In this document: piece by piece, positions 1-11,482 of the stretch
Layout: every line of letters starts with the position of its first letter
Position numbering within the stretch: position 1 is the first letter of the stretch
NCBI RefSeq assembly: GCF_030253575.1
Contig: NC_080560.1
Coordinates: forward strand, 10,350,501 to 10,414,500
Length of the DNA: 64,000 nucleotides
Direction of reading: 5' to 3'
Source of the DNA: Rhododendron vialii
Lineage: Eukaryota; Streptophyta; Magnoliopsida; Ericales; Ericaceae
The notes under the pieces: model-generated
Databases searched by the model: none
What the model was told of the DNA's origin: nothing
Seen by the model: the letters and a program-made list of their open reading frames with translations, nothing else
Made by a program: the position numbers and the translations under genes

Positions 1-168
1 TTGGGTCCAAAAAGCGAAGGCAAAAGGCAGGCATGCGTAAAAATGCTTTGGAAGGCTTTTCAGCTTGCATTCCGGGTCTATAGCTTTGCAGGTGGACAGG
101 ATGATCGTGCTGACAAGTTAACCAAAGAGCTGGCTCAAGAAATAGAAACTGCTCCACACAATGAGTAG
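1..168 (+). CDS. 3' end of an unidentified protein-coding gene (partial)
   Basis: Frame 1 is open from the first base to a TAG at 166-168, giving 55 residues of a protein C-terminus. The sequence is mixed hydrophilic and amphipathic, with a short aromatic stretch (AFQLAFRVYSFAGG) followed by an acidic/basic helix-like tail ending in APHNE. No family is recognised from this piece. It is called coding because the frame begins at the window edge, codon use looks ordinary and the stop is followed by AT-rich, non-coding-looking sequence. It is probably the last exon, or part of it, of a gene lying mainly to the left of the window. It could also be a chance open frame, since 55 codons is short. Confidence 0.5.
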   Translation: MGPKSEGKRQACVKMLWKAFQLAFRVYSFAGGQDDRADKLTKELAQEIETAPHNE

Positions 169-410
169 ATGTGAACTTAACATATTCTCCAGCTAACATA
201 CTCGCTACTCATACTTTTGTTTTATAATTATGAGATCAAACCTTTTGATCAAGTTCAAGGAGCAATCGTACTCCAGGTACCACTTTTTTATGAGTTCAAA
301 ACTCAGCATATTGTTGTGTGCCTCAGAGATTCTAAATAAAGGTGAATATAGTTGGATAGATACAAGTTTAAGAAAACAACTGTACTGCGAATGCTTTTGT
401 CTACCGAAAT

Positions 411-673
411 GCTACTGGTACATACAATCTATGCACAGATTGTGCACAGATTTTGTGGTGGGGCCCACCACGGGTCCCACACGGGCCCACCCGGAAATCT
501 GAATGAAAATTTAGATGATTAGATCGAGTACTTATAGATATTATATTGAGCTGATTTTTTACGGGGACTCTTGAAAAAATATTTTACATTTAATGAACGG
601 CTCGGATCATTTGTATGGAACCCGTGATGGGCCCCACTACAAAATCTGTGCACAGATTGTATGTACCAGTAGC
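411..673. mobile_element. Snap-back MITE, family A, copy 1
   Basis: The element starts GCTACTGGTACATACAATCT and ends with its reverse complement. The two halves pair over much of their length, with a GGGGCCCACCACGGGTCCCA block near one end mirrored near the other and an ATTTAATGAACGGCTCGGAT block near the other end. It has no coding capacity and is about 263 bp. Related copies lie at 721-1080, 1108-1466 and 36376-36751. The superfamily is unknown because no clear target-site duplication could be set. Confidence 0.75.
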
Positions 674-720
674 ATGGTTCGTCCTATAAAAGACCAACTG
701 TGCTATTCACACAAATAAAT

Positions 721-1080
721 AGGTACAAATCGTGCACAGATTTTTGTGTGGGCAGGCCCACTAAGGGTCTCACAAAAACGATTTGAGCCGTTCATTAAAT
801 GTAAAACATTTTTCCAAGGGCTCTCGCAAAAAATCAGCTCAATCCGATACATATAGAGGCTTGATCAAAACATCAAATTTTTCATTCGGTTTTCAGGATA
901 ATGAAAAGTTAGATGATTGGATTAAGTATTTATAGGTATCGGATTGAGCTAATTTTATGCTAGAGCACTTGAAAAAATGTTTTACATTTAATGAACGACT
1001 CGGATTTTTTGTGTGAGACCCGTAGTGTGTCCCACACAAAAATATGTGCAGGATCTGTGTACAAAAAGTCTGTGTCAACA
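721..1080. mobile_element. Snap-back MITE, family A, copy 2
   Basis: This is a near-palindrome. The left half carries GAGCCGTTCATTAAATGTAA and the right half carries the reverse complement TTACATTTAATGAACGACTC; the centre lies around 895. The ends carry the GTGCACAGATTTT-type sequence of the family. Boundaries are approximate because the outermost bases are diverged. Confidence 0.65.
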
Positions 1081-1107
1081 TACTTATCCAACGACAACTG
1101 CTAACCA

Positions 1108-1466
1108 CACTTATATCTGTGCATAGATTTTATTGTAGGGCCCATCACGGGTTTCACAAAAATGATCTGAGCCGTTCATTAGATGTAAAATGTTTTTTCA
1201 AGGGTTCTTGTAAAAAATAAGCTCAATCTAATACCTACAAATGCTCAATCCAATCATCTAAATTTTCATTCTGATTTTTGGGTAATGAAAAATTAGATGA
1301 TTAGATCAAGCATCTATAAGTATTGGATTGAGCTGATTTTTTACATAAACCCTTGAAAAAATATTTTACATCTAATGAACGGCTCGGATCATTTGTGTGA
1401 GACCTGTGATGTGCCCTACAATAAAATCTGTGCACAATCTGCACAAATGTATGTGCACAATTTGTG
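1108..1466. mobile_element. Snap-back MITE, family A, copy 3
   Basis: It has the same architecture as the two copies to its left: a left arm with ATCTGAGCCGTTCATTAGAT, a right arm with the inverted version, and outer TCTGTGCACA sequence. It ends about 240 bp before the maturase start codon, so the family cluster forms the proximal upstream region of that gene. Boundaries are approximate. Confidence 0.65.
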
Positions 1467-1708
1467 AGTTGTAACTCATAGACAAAAGGATACAGCGAGG
1501 GTTTAAGAAACAATACGTACAGATACTCCGGTTTGTATTCGTCAAATGCTTCGCAAACCCACAGTTCTGAATCGTTGCCTACCTTTCGCAAACCCATACT
1601 TCGAAAACCCTAATTTCTTACTTCACTTCCCTTTACTATCCTGTTTTTGGCGACTTCAACTAGAATTAACTATCAAACGTCATGAATTGGTGAGTTTTCC
1701 ATTACCCG

Positions 1709-3901
1709 ATGCATCGACGCCTTGCTCTGTTTGGTCATCGATTACTCACAAATTCATCACTTTTCACACCAAGCAGTAGGCCATTATTGAACACCCAGTC
1801 TTATATTTTGAACCCTAGGGTTGATGGGTTGGCTTTGTTTAGAGTATTTATGTTCACTTCTACTCACCCAACAAGGGTCCTGGACCCCGATGACCCATCC
1901 ACCTTGATGAAGGAGGATGGAGTCGCCGTCTGTTCGCAAATGTGGATCAAAAATTTCCGTGAACCCGATAAGACGGTGACAAATCTGACCAATTATTTAC
2001 GTCGATTTGAGTTGTGGGTTTTGGCTTATCAGAAGGTCTGTGCCGATGAGATGGGTGCTTATATGCCGCGAAATGCCATACAGAGGTCAGCACTGGAGGA
2101 CTTGTTGGCCTTAAGGAATGCAGTTCTTGATAGTAGGTTTAAGTGGGGAGCTAGGTTAGAGTTCTTTATCAAGTCTCCAAAGGATAAGACGGAGTATGAA
2201 TCGTTGTCAAAGAGGAAAATCAGGGCCATTTTGACTACTACGCAGCCAAGCCCATTTCAGGATCGGATTGTTCAAGAGGTTTTGTTCATGATTTTGGAGC
2301 CGATTTATGAGGCTAGGTTTTCTCAGAAGTCGTTTGCGTTTAGGCCCGGGAGGAATGCCCACACCGTGTTGAGAGTCGTTAGGAGGAGTTTTGCGGGGTA
2401 CTTGTGGTACATAAAGGGAGATTTGAGTACAATTCTGGATGGCATGAAGATCGGAATGGTGATAAGTGCTCTAATGAGGGATGTTAGGGATAAGAAGGTG
2501 ATTGATTTGATAAAATCGGCTTTGGTTACGCCTGTTATCACCACTCCACACAGTGAAGGTGAGAAGAAGAAGAAAACGAAGAGAAAGTATCAAAAGAAGA
2601 GGGTTTTAGCAGAAGATGAACCGAAGCCTGATCCGTATTGGCTGGATACCTTTTTTGGGTTTGCGCCTGAGGAGGCTGAGAAGCTTCCTTCTTGGGGACA
2701 TTGTGGGATTCTTAGTCCCCTTCTGGCTAATGTATGTATTGATGAGTTAGACCGTTGGATGGAGGATAAGATCAAGGAGCTCTATTGTCCTTCAAAGAGC
2801 GATGTCATTTGGAATAATCCAGACGGGGAAGTGGAACAAGGAAATACATCTTGGCCGGAATTTGTTCCGACAAGTGGTCCAGATAAGACAAGAAAGATTG
2901 ACTATGTCCGTTATGGGGGCCACATTTTGATTGGAATTAGAGGACCCAGGGCAGATGCGGCAACTCTGAGAAAACAGTTGATTGAGTTTTGTGATCAGAA
3001 ATATCTCCTGAAGCTTGACAATGAAAGCCTCCCTATTGAGCACATTACTAAAGGTATAATGTTTCTTGACCATGTACTCTGTCGGCGAGTTGTGTATCCA
3101 ACTCTTCGGTATACTGCAACCGGTGGGAAGATCATCAGTGAAAAGGGTGTGGGGACCCTGTTGTCAGTTACAGCAAGTTTGAAACAGTGCATTAAGCAAT
3201 TTAGGAAGTTGAATTTTCTAAAGGGTGATAGGGATCCAGACCCACAACCTTGTTTTAGAATGTTTCACGCCACCCAAGCTCACACAAATCAACAAATGAA
3301 CAAGTTGTTGTCTACAATGGTTGAGTGGTACAGATATGCGGACAATCGGAAGAAGATTGTAAATTTTTGTTCTTACATCATTAGGGGATCACTCGCAAAG
3401 CTCTATGCTGCCAAATACAAGCTCCGATCGCGAGCAAAGGTGTACAAGATTGGTGCGCGGAATCTAGCTCGACCTTTGAAGGAGAAAAAAGGCCAGTCCC
3501 CAGAGTACCATAATTTGCTGAGAATGGGTCTTGTTGAGTCAATTGATGGGCTTATGTACACCAGAATGTCTCTGGTACCAGAGACTGATTACTCTCCTTT
3601 CCCTAATGGTTGGAGACCTGAACATGAGAAAGCATTGCTTGAGTACATAAGGCTAGATGATCCAAAAATTCTAGAGGAGCACCGGAGTGGCTTGAGAGAA
3701 CAAGGTCTGGTTTCGCCTCAGGATTACGTCTCAATGCTTGTTTGGAACTACAAGAGGAATGCTATTGGACCGGATCAGCTTCCCGCAACAGTGAGTCATG
3801 GCAATAACATAGAAAGTGTGAAATCAAACCCCGAAAATGATGATGAAATGAATAGATCTGAGGGAGATCGAGAAGAAAGGCGTCAGGCGGCACAAATGTG
3901 A
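1709..3901 (+). CDS. nMAT2: Nuclear-encoded group II intron maturase, nMAT2-like (mitochondrial)
   Basis: A single uninterrupted 730-residue frame. The product resembles the plant nuclear maturases that help mitochondrial group II introns splice. A reverse-transcriptase-like domain spans about residues 165-460, with FRPGRNAHT and KGDLSTILDG blocks. The usual YADD catalytic motif reads YGGH at residues 402-405, so polymerase activity is probably lost, as known for this family. A maturase (X) domain follows at about 500-660, with the AKLYAAKYKLRSRAKVYKIG stretch. There is no C-terminal endonuclease finger. The first 40 residues are Arg/Ser-rich with few acids, as in a mitochondrial presequence. 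Lack of introns is normal for nMAT1/nMAT2. I choose nMAT2 over nMAT1 mainly on length (about 735 versus 711 residues from memory), so the paralogue is less sure than the family. The first ATG is used; the next in-frame Met is at residue 48, after the presequence. Confidence 0.9.
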   Translation: MHRRLALFGHRLLTNSSLFTPSSRPLLNTQSYILNPRVDGLALFRVFMFTSTHPTRVLDPDDPSTLMKEDGVAVCSQMWIKNFREPDKTVTNLTNYLRRFELWVLAYQKVCADEMGAYMPRNAIQRSALEDLLALRNAVLDSRFKWGARLEFFIKSPKDKTEYESLSKRKIRAILTTTQPSPFQDRIVQEVLFMILEPIYEARFSQKSFAFRPGRNAHTVLRVVRRSFAGYLWYIKGDLSTILDGMKIGMVISALMRDVRDKKVIDLIKSALVTPVITTPHSEGEKKKKTKRKYQKKRVLAEDEPKPDPYWLDTFFGFAPEEAEKLPSWGHCGILSPLLANVCIDELDRWMEDKIKELYCPSKSDVIWNNPDGEVEQGNTSWPEFVPTSGPDKTRKIDYVRYGGHILIGIRGPRADAATLRKQLIEFCDQKYLLKLDNESLPIEHITKGIMFLDHVLCRRVVYPTLRYTATGGKIISEKGVGTLLSVTASLKQCIKQFRKLNFLKGDRDPDPQPCFRMFHATQAHTNQQMNKLLSTMVEWYRYADNRKKIVNFCSYIIRGSLAKLYAAKYKLRSRAKVYKIGARNLARPLKEKKGQSPEYHNLLRMGLVESIDGLMYTRMSLVPETDYSPFPNGWRPEHEKALLEYIRLDDPKILEEHRSGLREQGLVSPQDYVSMLVWNYKRNAIGPDQLPATVSHGNNIESVKSNPENDDEMNRSEGDREERRQAAQM

Positions 3902-6221
3902 GATTGAATTTGTACTCTGTGGTTTTGAAGTGTTTTTTTAAAACCATGTACTTGGGTATTTCAACTAGCTAGAGGAAGCAAGACACAATGATTGCTTCTG
4001 CTGTGCTTTATAATTCAATATAATTATGGAAGCATAGGATAGGTTGTATAATTCTAAAAGGATTTATTTCACTATGCCAACAAAACGTTTTACTCCATTA
4101 GCTACAACTGCAATATTTTGATTAGCAAGTTTTGAATCTCTGTTGGGTGCTTTCAGTTGCATCACTGTTTATAATCCTTTCACCTCCCCACATCATATAG
4201 TATAAAGATCAGTGGAGATGAAGAGCACATGTGGGCAAACTTCTGCTTGTTGAGTGTTTTCTTGAGCACTGGATCCTTTTTGATTAAAATGATTCTAAAA
4301 GTTTAGTGTGGGTGTTTTCTGAATTTTATCTGGATTGACTTTGTATAGAGATAAGAGGACCTGTGATATAACACAAGAGCCCGGATAGAATTTAGAGCAT
4401 ATTGTAGTATAAAATGCTCTAGCCTTTACTTATGCTATATTGTAAAGTACTTAAGTTTTTAGGATTTTAATGGTCTAATCAAATGACAGCGTCTAATCAA
4501 ACGACAGTGTTTAGGTAGTCAAAAGAAGGAATTTGAGAGGATCTTAATGGGCTGTTCTTATGTGCAAACAGTACATGATAACTGTAAGTAGGGGGTTCCT
4601 CTGAGCACTGGATCCTTTTCAAAACAGTACATGTAGTGTTTTGTTGTCGTATCTGATTATTGGTTCTATTAGTTGCTACAATGTAGTCACACTATGCTTC
4701 TCATATTGTCCAACTGTTGAGATATTTAGAATGAATTAGTCCAAGACGGTGATTTGATTGAGGTAGAAGGATTAGAGGGATGAGAGTCATGAGAGAAAGC
4801 CCAAAGGGAAGTGCTTGGAGGGTATGCTCCTTAGCCAGCAGGTTGCTTTTTAACTTCAACTTTTGCTTTTTCTAACATTGTGGATGCATCGGGTTGGGGT
4901 GTATTCTTTCAGGCCATCAGCCCTCCTTCCTATTAGAAGTAGAACATGATAAGGGATATGGTAATGCGGGATTGCTGTGATCATCTTTGGAGGTTGAGAT
5001 GGTGTTGCTCTTTTGCTGCCAAGTGTGATTCTCTGTGAAGATGATAAAGTGAGTTATATTGCTGTGGGAAGCTGTTCATTTTTTTTTCCCTTGTTGCACT
5101 CTTGGCTCTTCTTGACACTATTCTTCGAAGTTATCAGGATGGTTGGCGTTTATGGTCAAGAATTTGGCCACTTATTTTGAGCTATATTAATTGGAGCTGC
5201 ATCCCCTTCTAATCCTTTCATTTGAACTGTGAACATAGCTGTAGCCTTTATCTCTGAACTTTTCGAATTAGCAATTGAAAAATCACTGCTTGCTTCAATG
5301 ACATGACTATCTGACCCTGTATGGTAGCAGGGTATGTGAAGTCTTCTCTTGTCACTTGTGGCTGCATCAATGTTCAGAGCTCTTTCTAGCTATAAACTGC
5401 TGCTTCAGAAAAGGGGTTTTGTTATAGAAGCAGTCAATTGTGTAAACTGTATCGGAGGTAATTAACAAGAAAATGGAGAAGAAATATGTTTCCTTCAACA
5501 TGTTTGGCAAAGTAGGAGAGAGAGAGACCATTTCCGGTTCTATTTTTTTACTCTTTTCTTCCAGGATTGTTGGTTATAAAAAAGCATTTTACACTGACAG
5601 ATGGATTTGATCAAGTCAATATTTTGGGATTAACTCCGTAATTTTGTCCCGAATTTGATGTTTTTATGAAATTGCTTCCTTTATAGATAGTCCATATGTT
5701 CTCTTTGCCCTTGGTGCTACATCTCTGGCTTGGGCCAAAAGTAAATAGCATCTCTAGCTCGATTAGAAGAGTTATAGAGATTGTGTGAACTTACAACTTT
5801 CAAATCTCTTGCTCAAAAGATGCTTAGATGGAATTAGAATGGTTAAAGTCTGAGGGGCCTTTTGTCTGTGTTTGTTGGGGAAATTTTTTTTGTTTTGTGG
5901 GGTGGGGGTGCTTTTTTCTTTGGTTTTTTCGTTTCTTTTTCTTGTTTTCTTTGGTTGTATCTCCTTTTTTTGTCGTTTCTTGGGGTGGTTTGTGGTGAGT
6001 GGTCCGTCTCCTTTTTGGTCTTTGGGTTTGGGTTGGCCTGGCTGGGGTAGGGTGGGTTGTGTTGTCTCTTTTGATTTTTTTTTTGTCTCTGGTGTCAGCC
6101 TGGTGTTTGCTGTGGGTCTGGGTCTTAGGCCAGGTTTGTTTTTTGTTTTTTTCTTTGAGTCTCGTTGGTCCTTGTCACTGCTGTTTCAGTGGCATTTGCC
6201 TCACCCCTAACATCAATGCTG
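3902..6221. other. Intergenic stretch between the maturase and the GOT1-like gene
   Basis: No gene was recognised. It holds the maturase 3' flank and then T-rich DNA, including a G/T-rich run at about 5860-6160 whose short open frames have low-complexity translations. Part of it may be 5' leader or a 5' intron of the GOT1-like gene, because pyrimidine-rich tracts are frequent. Confidence 0.4.
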
Positions 6222-6780
6222 CTCTTTTCACCTCCTACCTTTGGATGGCTAAGAGCTCTTAGTCTTTATCTTATTCATTCTCTTATCAACTCCAAGCTTT
6301 GGAGGGCTAAGAGAGGTGGTACCATTGGAGTGATCAGCCTCTATCCGGAAATGATTATTTGCTGCAATTTCCTATCCTACTGCTGGTTGGTGCTACCTAG
6401 CTGGTGATGCTGCTGCTGTTTGTTTCACTTTATCCATCCTCTTATCAACTCCATCTATGGGAGGGCTAAGAGGTCATGCGGACAATTTCAATTTGCAGAA
6501 TTCTTTAATTATGCCTTGAAACTTTATGGAGCTGTCTTGTTTCAATCTCTGCTGCTTTATTTGGGAGCTGTCTTCTTGTTGTTGTGGCTAAGAGGTTTTC
6601 CTATTCCTCTTGCTACTGCCTGTTATCTCCGAATTTCTGATGTTACTATCCAACGGTGGTCTCCTTGCTGTTGGTATCTTTCTGGGATGGTACTGTTGTC
6701 TATACCAGGTGTTTCTCTGTCTCTGTGATGGATTGCTATGTATTTCTCTTTTCAACTCCTTTCCTTTGGAGGGCTAAGAG
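6222..6780. repeat. Four dispersed copies of a 34-bp hairpin motif
   Basis: A motif with left arm CTCTTATCAACTCC, a 5-8 base loop and right arm GGAGGGCTAAGAG occurs at 6222-6255, 6280-6313, 6439-6472 and 6746-6780. The arms are imperfect inverted repeats of each other, so each copy can fold into a hairpin. Spacing is irregular (58, 159 and 307 bases between starts), so this is not a simple tandem array. The cluster lies 0.5-1 kb upstream of the GOT1-like start codon. Confidence 0.7.
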
Positions 6781-7281
6781 AAGCTATGAAACTGATGATC
6801 AAAGAAGTGAAGCGCTGAATCTGTCCTAAATACCTTGCATACTGAAGTGAAGCATGCTGTGTGATAAGTTGTGTTGTGATCTGGGTCCTCTTTCCACATT
6901 ACTTAGGTGTTGCTTGGGGATGTATCAATCAACAACGTTGATCTGCTGCTATGAGGGTGCTATCAGTTTCTGCTCCTTTGGCTTCTTTTGGTTTAGTGTA
7001 GTTTCCTTAGTTATGGCCTGATGTTTTTTGACCTCAGAGAACTCAAAATGAGTTGAATCGACTTTATTTCCCTCCAATTTATGAAGGTGCTGTGGATTTT
7101 TCTCAATTCTAACCCTAGACTGAGGCTTGAATTAGTGGACAGATTTTGACGGACTTGTTTGTGTATTTTTAATTGGAAGTTCGATTTGTTTTGATATTAT
7201 GTTACTTGATTCCCTTTGCCGTGATATGCAGTTCAGTTGTAGCAATTTCTTCGATCCTAGTGTCATCTCCGAATTGACACA

Positions 7282-9190
7282 ATGATTTCCTTCGAAATGA
7301 ACGACCGCAAAAGTAAGTTGAACATGAATTAATTCTCTGTACTATGAATGACCTAATTGTTTGCCCTTATGATTCTGATTTTGTGATTCTTGCTATTTGT
7401 AAATGAACTAATACTAGCTTTTGACATTGTTTCGATGAATAGTGGTTCTAAATCATCTCTGGCTAGAATTGATCTAAATCATCTCTGTCTAGAATTGATC
7501 TAAATCATCTCTGTCTAGAATTGATCTAAATCTGATATCATTGATGGTGTGGTCCGTGTGGAGGTTTTTCGTATCACTTCCCTTAGTTTCAAGGCATTGG
7601 CCAGTTGTCATTCTGAAAGGATTCATTTAAAATGTTTCTTCACTAACCTGAAAGTTGATTTGGTATATGTAGTTAATGATTTGGACCTATATCAATGATC
7701 TTCTTATGAATCCAAAAGAGTGTGTATACTGTATACCTTTCCAGTAGTCAGAGTTGCCTTTTCTGTTCCTTTTTTTTTATTATATATCTGGTGGTGAGGT
7801 TTGTCAATGTATCGAGGAGGTTCATTTTCCTGGGATCAATGACTGCACAATGGTGTTCGATCAATGGAGTTATTCTCTGAAATGTGATAATGAATTAATA
7901 GTCACCTTCCCTTGCACTCTTTTCATGTTGCCTTGGAACTTTAGATTTACTGGCACTTGTTAAATCTTGGGGCATGCTTACCATATCAGCGACCTTGTAA
8001 GCGTGGAATACTAGCATTTCTTGATAGAGGGGAAAACGCGTGCATTAACACAGACAGTTTTTGTACTATCTATATACACATGTAGACGATATGGGACACT
8101 CACGGCTGCTTGCTATATTTTTCTTAGTGTCACTTCCATGCCAGAAATTAGGTGGTCACAAGGACCTTTAAAGGTAGGTTCTACTCAAATTGCTATAATT
8201 TTTGTGGAGGGGTCGTCTGATTGCCCTCTTACATTCACGCACCGAACTTGCTGAGGAATCATGTCTTGTTGGACGAAGGATTCTGCTTTGTTAGTTGTTA
8301 GTTCTGTTGAGCTCATGCTTCATGCGATTTAGGCATTTAGCTTTAGTTGAGGGACACATCCTTCGATTTTACTTTGGTTGACTGTCCCATCTAGTAAACA
8401 AAACCCTGTTAATGTTATTTCCGTTAATTTGCTTGTATTTAGATGCACTTAATCATGTATATTCTTCATAATTATTTGTTTATATTTCAAAGTTTTGATC
8501 CCCTAAACAATTTTGCAACTCTGTTATGAAACAGAGATTGGGCTTGGATTGACAGGATTTGGCGTATTTTTCTCATTCTTGGGAGTCATTTTCTTCTTTG
8601 ACAAGGGACTCCTTGCCATGGGAAATGTGAGTGACAGCTTCTCTTTTATTGCCCTTTCACTGCTCACCTTCCATTTTTTGGTGCATTTCCCATTTAGCTT
8701 ATTGTTGATCTGATGCCTGCTGCTTGCCGAACATTGGGTTATGTGGTGATACTCGATCAGATACTCTTCATCTCTGGGGTGACATTAACCATTGGATTGA
8801 AGTCTTCAATGCAGTTCTTCACGAAGCGTAGCAATTTCAAGGTTTATACCTTTTGCCTTTTTCATATAATGATGTTCCTTTTTTAAATACCACCTTATGG
8901 CTTTCGTGTTGTACAGGGAACAATTTCTTTTGCTTTGGGCTTTTGTTGGTTATGATAGGATGGCCAGTATTGAGAATGATTTTGGAAGCTTATGGATTCA
9001 TTGTTCTTTTCAGGTTTACTTATTTAAAGAAAATAAAATTTCCCTCCATGATTACTTGTGCTCTGCTCATATTGATGATTGTAATTGCTGATGAGTTATT
9101 TTTTGCAGTGGCTTCTGGCCTACATTGGCAGTTTTTGTGCAGAAGATACCTGTTCTTGGATGGGTTTTCCAACAGCCATTTGTTAGATCG
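7282..9190 (+). pseudogene. GOT1-like vesicle transport protein gene, frameshifted and lacking its last exon
   Basis: Exons at 7282-7312, 8535-8626, 8761-8841, 8917-9013 and 9109-9190 match the plant GOT1 family, small four-helix Golgi membrane proteins needed for ER-to-Golgi vesicle traffic. The start MISFEMNDRK, then IGLGLTGFGVFF, FDKGLLAMGN, ILFISGVTLTIGLK and the late block SGFWPTLAVF..KIPVLGW are clear, and every junction has GT-AG borders in the right phase. In exon 4 the run after GGGC has four T where the family frame needs five (about 8940-8945). Reading therefore shifts and stops early, although family sequence resumes in another frame (MIGWPVLRMI). After the donor at 9190 no exon for the usual short C-terminus (FDKYRG..VPV) is visible in the following 5 kb. 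The gene is thus either a recent pseudogene or an intact gene with a one-base assembly error and a distant last exon. A CAG acceptor at 7229-7231 suggests a 5' leader intron. Confidence 0.8.
7447..7525. repeat. 26-bp tandem repeat, three copies, in intron 1 of the GOT1-like gene
   Basis: The unit TCTAAATCATCTCTGTCTAG plus AATTGA is repeated three times with one substitution in the first copy. It is a local slippage array with no other visible role. Confidence 0.85.
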
Positions 9191-9568
9191 GTATGTTTTC
9201 TTGATATGCAGCACAGTGATTTCAGTAGGAATTTACAGTGGTCGCTCTCAGTTGTGTTCTTCTACAAAGCTAATTTTGTTACTGATTCTGTACATAATTT
9301 AGTTTTGGAATCATGGGGCCATTTTTGTCTATCTGCATTGTTTTTCCTAGTCATACTCACATCATAAAGAATAAGGCTGCCGTACTCATCCAAGATGCAT
9401 AATTTTTTTTACTGCCTTCAGTGAATTTCCTCCCACATAATTTTGCTTGAATGAAGTACTTATTTCCTGTTGAAAACAGTGATAATTTGCTTGAATTAAG
9501 TAGAACATTAATGTAAATAGTGTTTTTCTTCTTGTGAAGTGGAATATCTGTGAAGAAGTTTCTTGATA

Positions 9569-9970
9569 CTCCCTTCGTCCCATTTTGTTGCACCTATATA
9601 GGGAAATGAACTATTTAAGGGAATATCATAATTGCATTGACTTTTTGCTGATTTTACCATTTTACCCATTGACAGAATATTCAATTTTAGTAAAAGATCA
9701 AAATAATTGAACAAGGCCAACCATCTTTTCACCTGCCATAACTCAAGGGCGGGAAGTTTCCCTACAAATTTGAAATTTTCATTATGGTATAGGAGCCTAA
9801 TCTTTTCTTATCCTGTCATGTCATTGATTCTTAACCTTTTAAAATGTAAAAGAAGATGAGGGGCAAAATGGTAATATGGACATCCAAAAAATGTAGAGTT
9901 TTGAAGCAAGAAAATCATTTTGGGACATCCCAAAAAGGAATAAGGGCACAACAAATTGGGACGAAGGGAG
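9569..9970. mobile_element. Stowaway-type MITE with TA target duplication
   Basis: The terminal inverted repeats begin CTCCCTTCGTCCCATTTTGT on the left, with the matching reverse complement on the right, and the element is flanked by TA at 9567-9568 and 9971-9972. The CTCCCTCCGTCCC-type end and TA target are the signature of Stowaway (Tc1/mariner) elements. It is 402 bp and non-coding. Confidence 0.88.
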
Positions 9971-9972
9971 TA

Positions 9973-11420
9973 TTAACAAGGCAAATCTTGACATATGCCC
10001 TGTACTATTGTAATGGCAGATAGTATGAAGTTTTTCTGAAGTATAGACTAATTTGTAGCTGCTAAGGTTAGGGCTCTTTATTCCCTTGTGATTCATGATA
10101 TCCGTGTTTTTAATTTTGCTTGTGTATTCATGGAGTTCATTATTATTCCTTCTTAGACAAGTGGATGACGTAAAATTGTTTGGAGAACTAATGAATAGAT
10201 ACTTGCAATTCACGTATTCTAGAGTTGGTGACATTGGTTGAGACTAACCGTTAACCTATGATGGTATGATGTGATTTAGGCCCTAGTATAGGTGCTTATG
10301 GATAATCTTTTGTGGCATCTCTTGGCCTACTTCTCCAGATGTTTGTAGCGCCCACCTAACTTGTTCAAACATACCTCTGCTTGAGCATATCGTAAAGACA
10401 CATCAGGTATTCACAACTTTGTTGCAAAAATCTCCACCTACATGTGTCCCCCCTATTCCTCAATTGCTAATCTTCTATGTTATCAGTGAGACACCTCCAA
10501 GTATACTTGACCAAATCGCTTAATACACTCCCTTGGCTTGGCCGACTGATTCTACACTTTAGTCTTGTCTTCAATGCTATCTTCAGCCAGTAGAGTGAAG
10601 GGTTCATCAAAGTTCTCAATTCCCTTCCTTTAGGAAATTTGAAGATGGTTAGCCTGGATTGAAACACGAAAGGCGGAGGGGCCTGGGTGATAAATACTTG
10701 CTGACTAGTTATCAACGGCAAATTTGGAGGAAGGAAACACTTGATCCAAATGAGGAATTGAGGAGATAAGAGCAAGTTCAGCAGGCTAGGCCGCTAGGCG
10801 AATGGGTTAGCTTAGGTATTTTACCTAGTCAAGACTCAAAACTGAAGGTGCAGCATCCTCAATAGAACCTAGACATTTTGGTTTTGTGAACAGTAACTCG
10901 CCACTTCTATTGAGCCATTCCCTTGGGAGAGAGTAAATTATCATTTTCCTTGAATACGTTTCTCTCTTACCCTTTACCTGGGTATTTTCTCTCTTCACTT
11001 TGGTGCTGTCTCTGAAGGACTGTCTCCACCGAACCAAGTTTCCAGCCTGAAATCTGAAATGCGACGACATCAGGAAGGCAGATTTGCAATGGTTCACGGG
11101 AAAAAATTGCAGATTTGTGCTCCGAAGAAGCTCAATTTGCTGGGTGTGTGATTCAGCGGAGAAGCCTCTTCTCTCTCTCTCTCTCTCTGGCTGTGTGCTT
11201 CAGTTTGTTGTTTCTTGTAAGAGAAAAACTAGTGTTTGATACAATTGGTTTGTAAATCTGAGAGTTTTTCTCGATCAGTTTGTCAATTCCCCAACTGTTG
11301 GAAGCCATGGGGGATAAAAGTACTTCAATGGAAGTGCAAACCCAGTTTTCAAGAAAACCAATTGCTCAATCAAACAGTATTTTGTTAACCCAGTTTTTGG
11401 AATGGGGAAGAAGAAGAAAA

Positions 11421-11482
<62 letters not shown>

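Noticed and set aside
5862-6728. A series of overlapping open frames rich in Phe, Leu, Trp and Gly, resembling membrane proteins
   Set aside because: The translations come from T/G-rich low-complexity DNA, overlap in all three frames and match no family. The apparent hydrophobicity is a composition effect.
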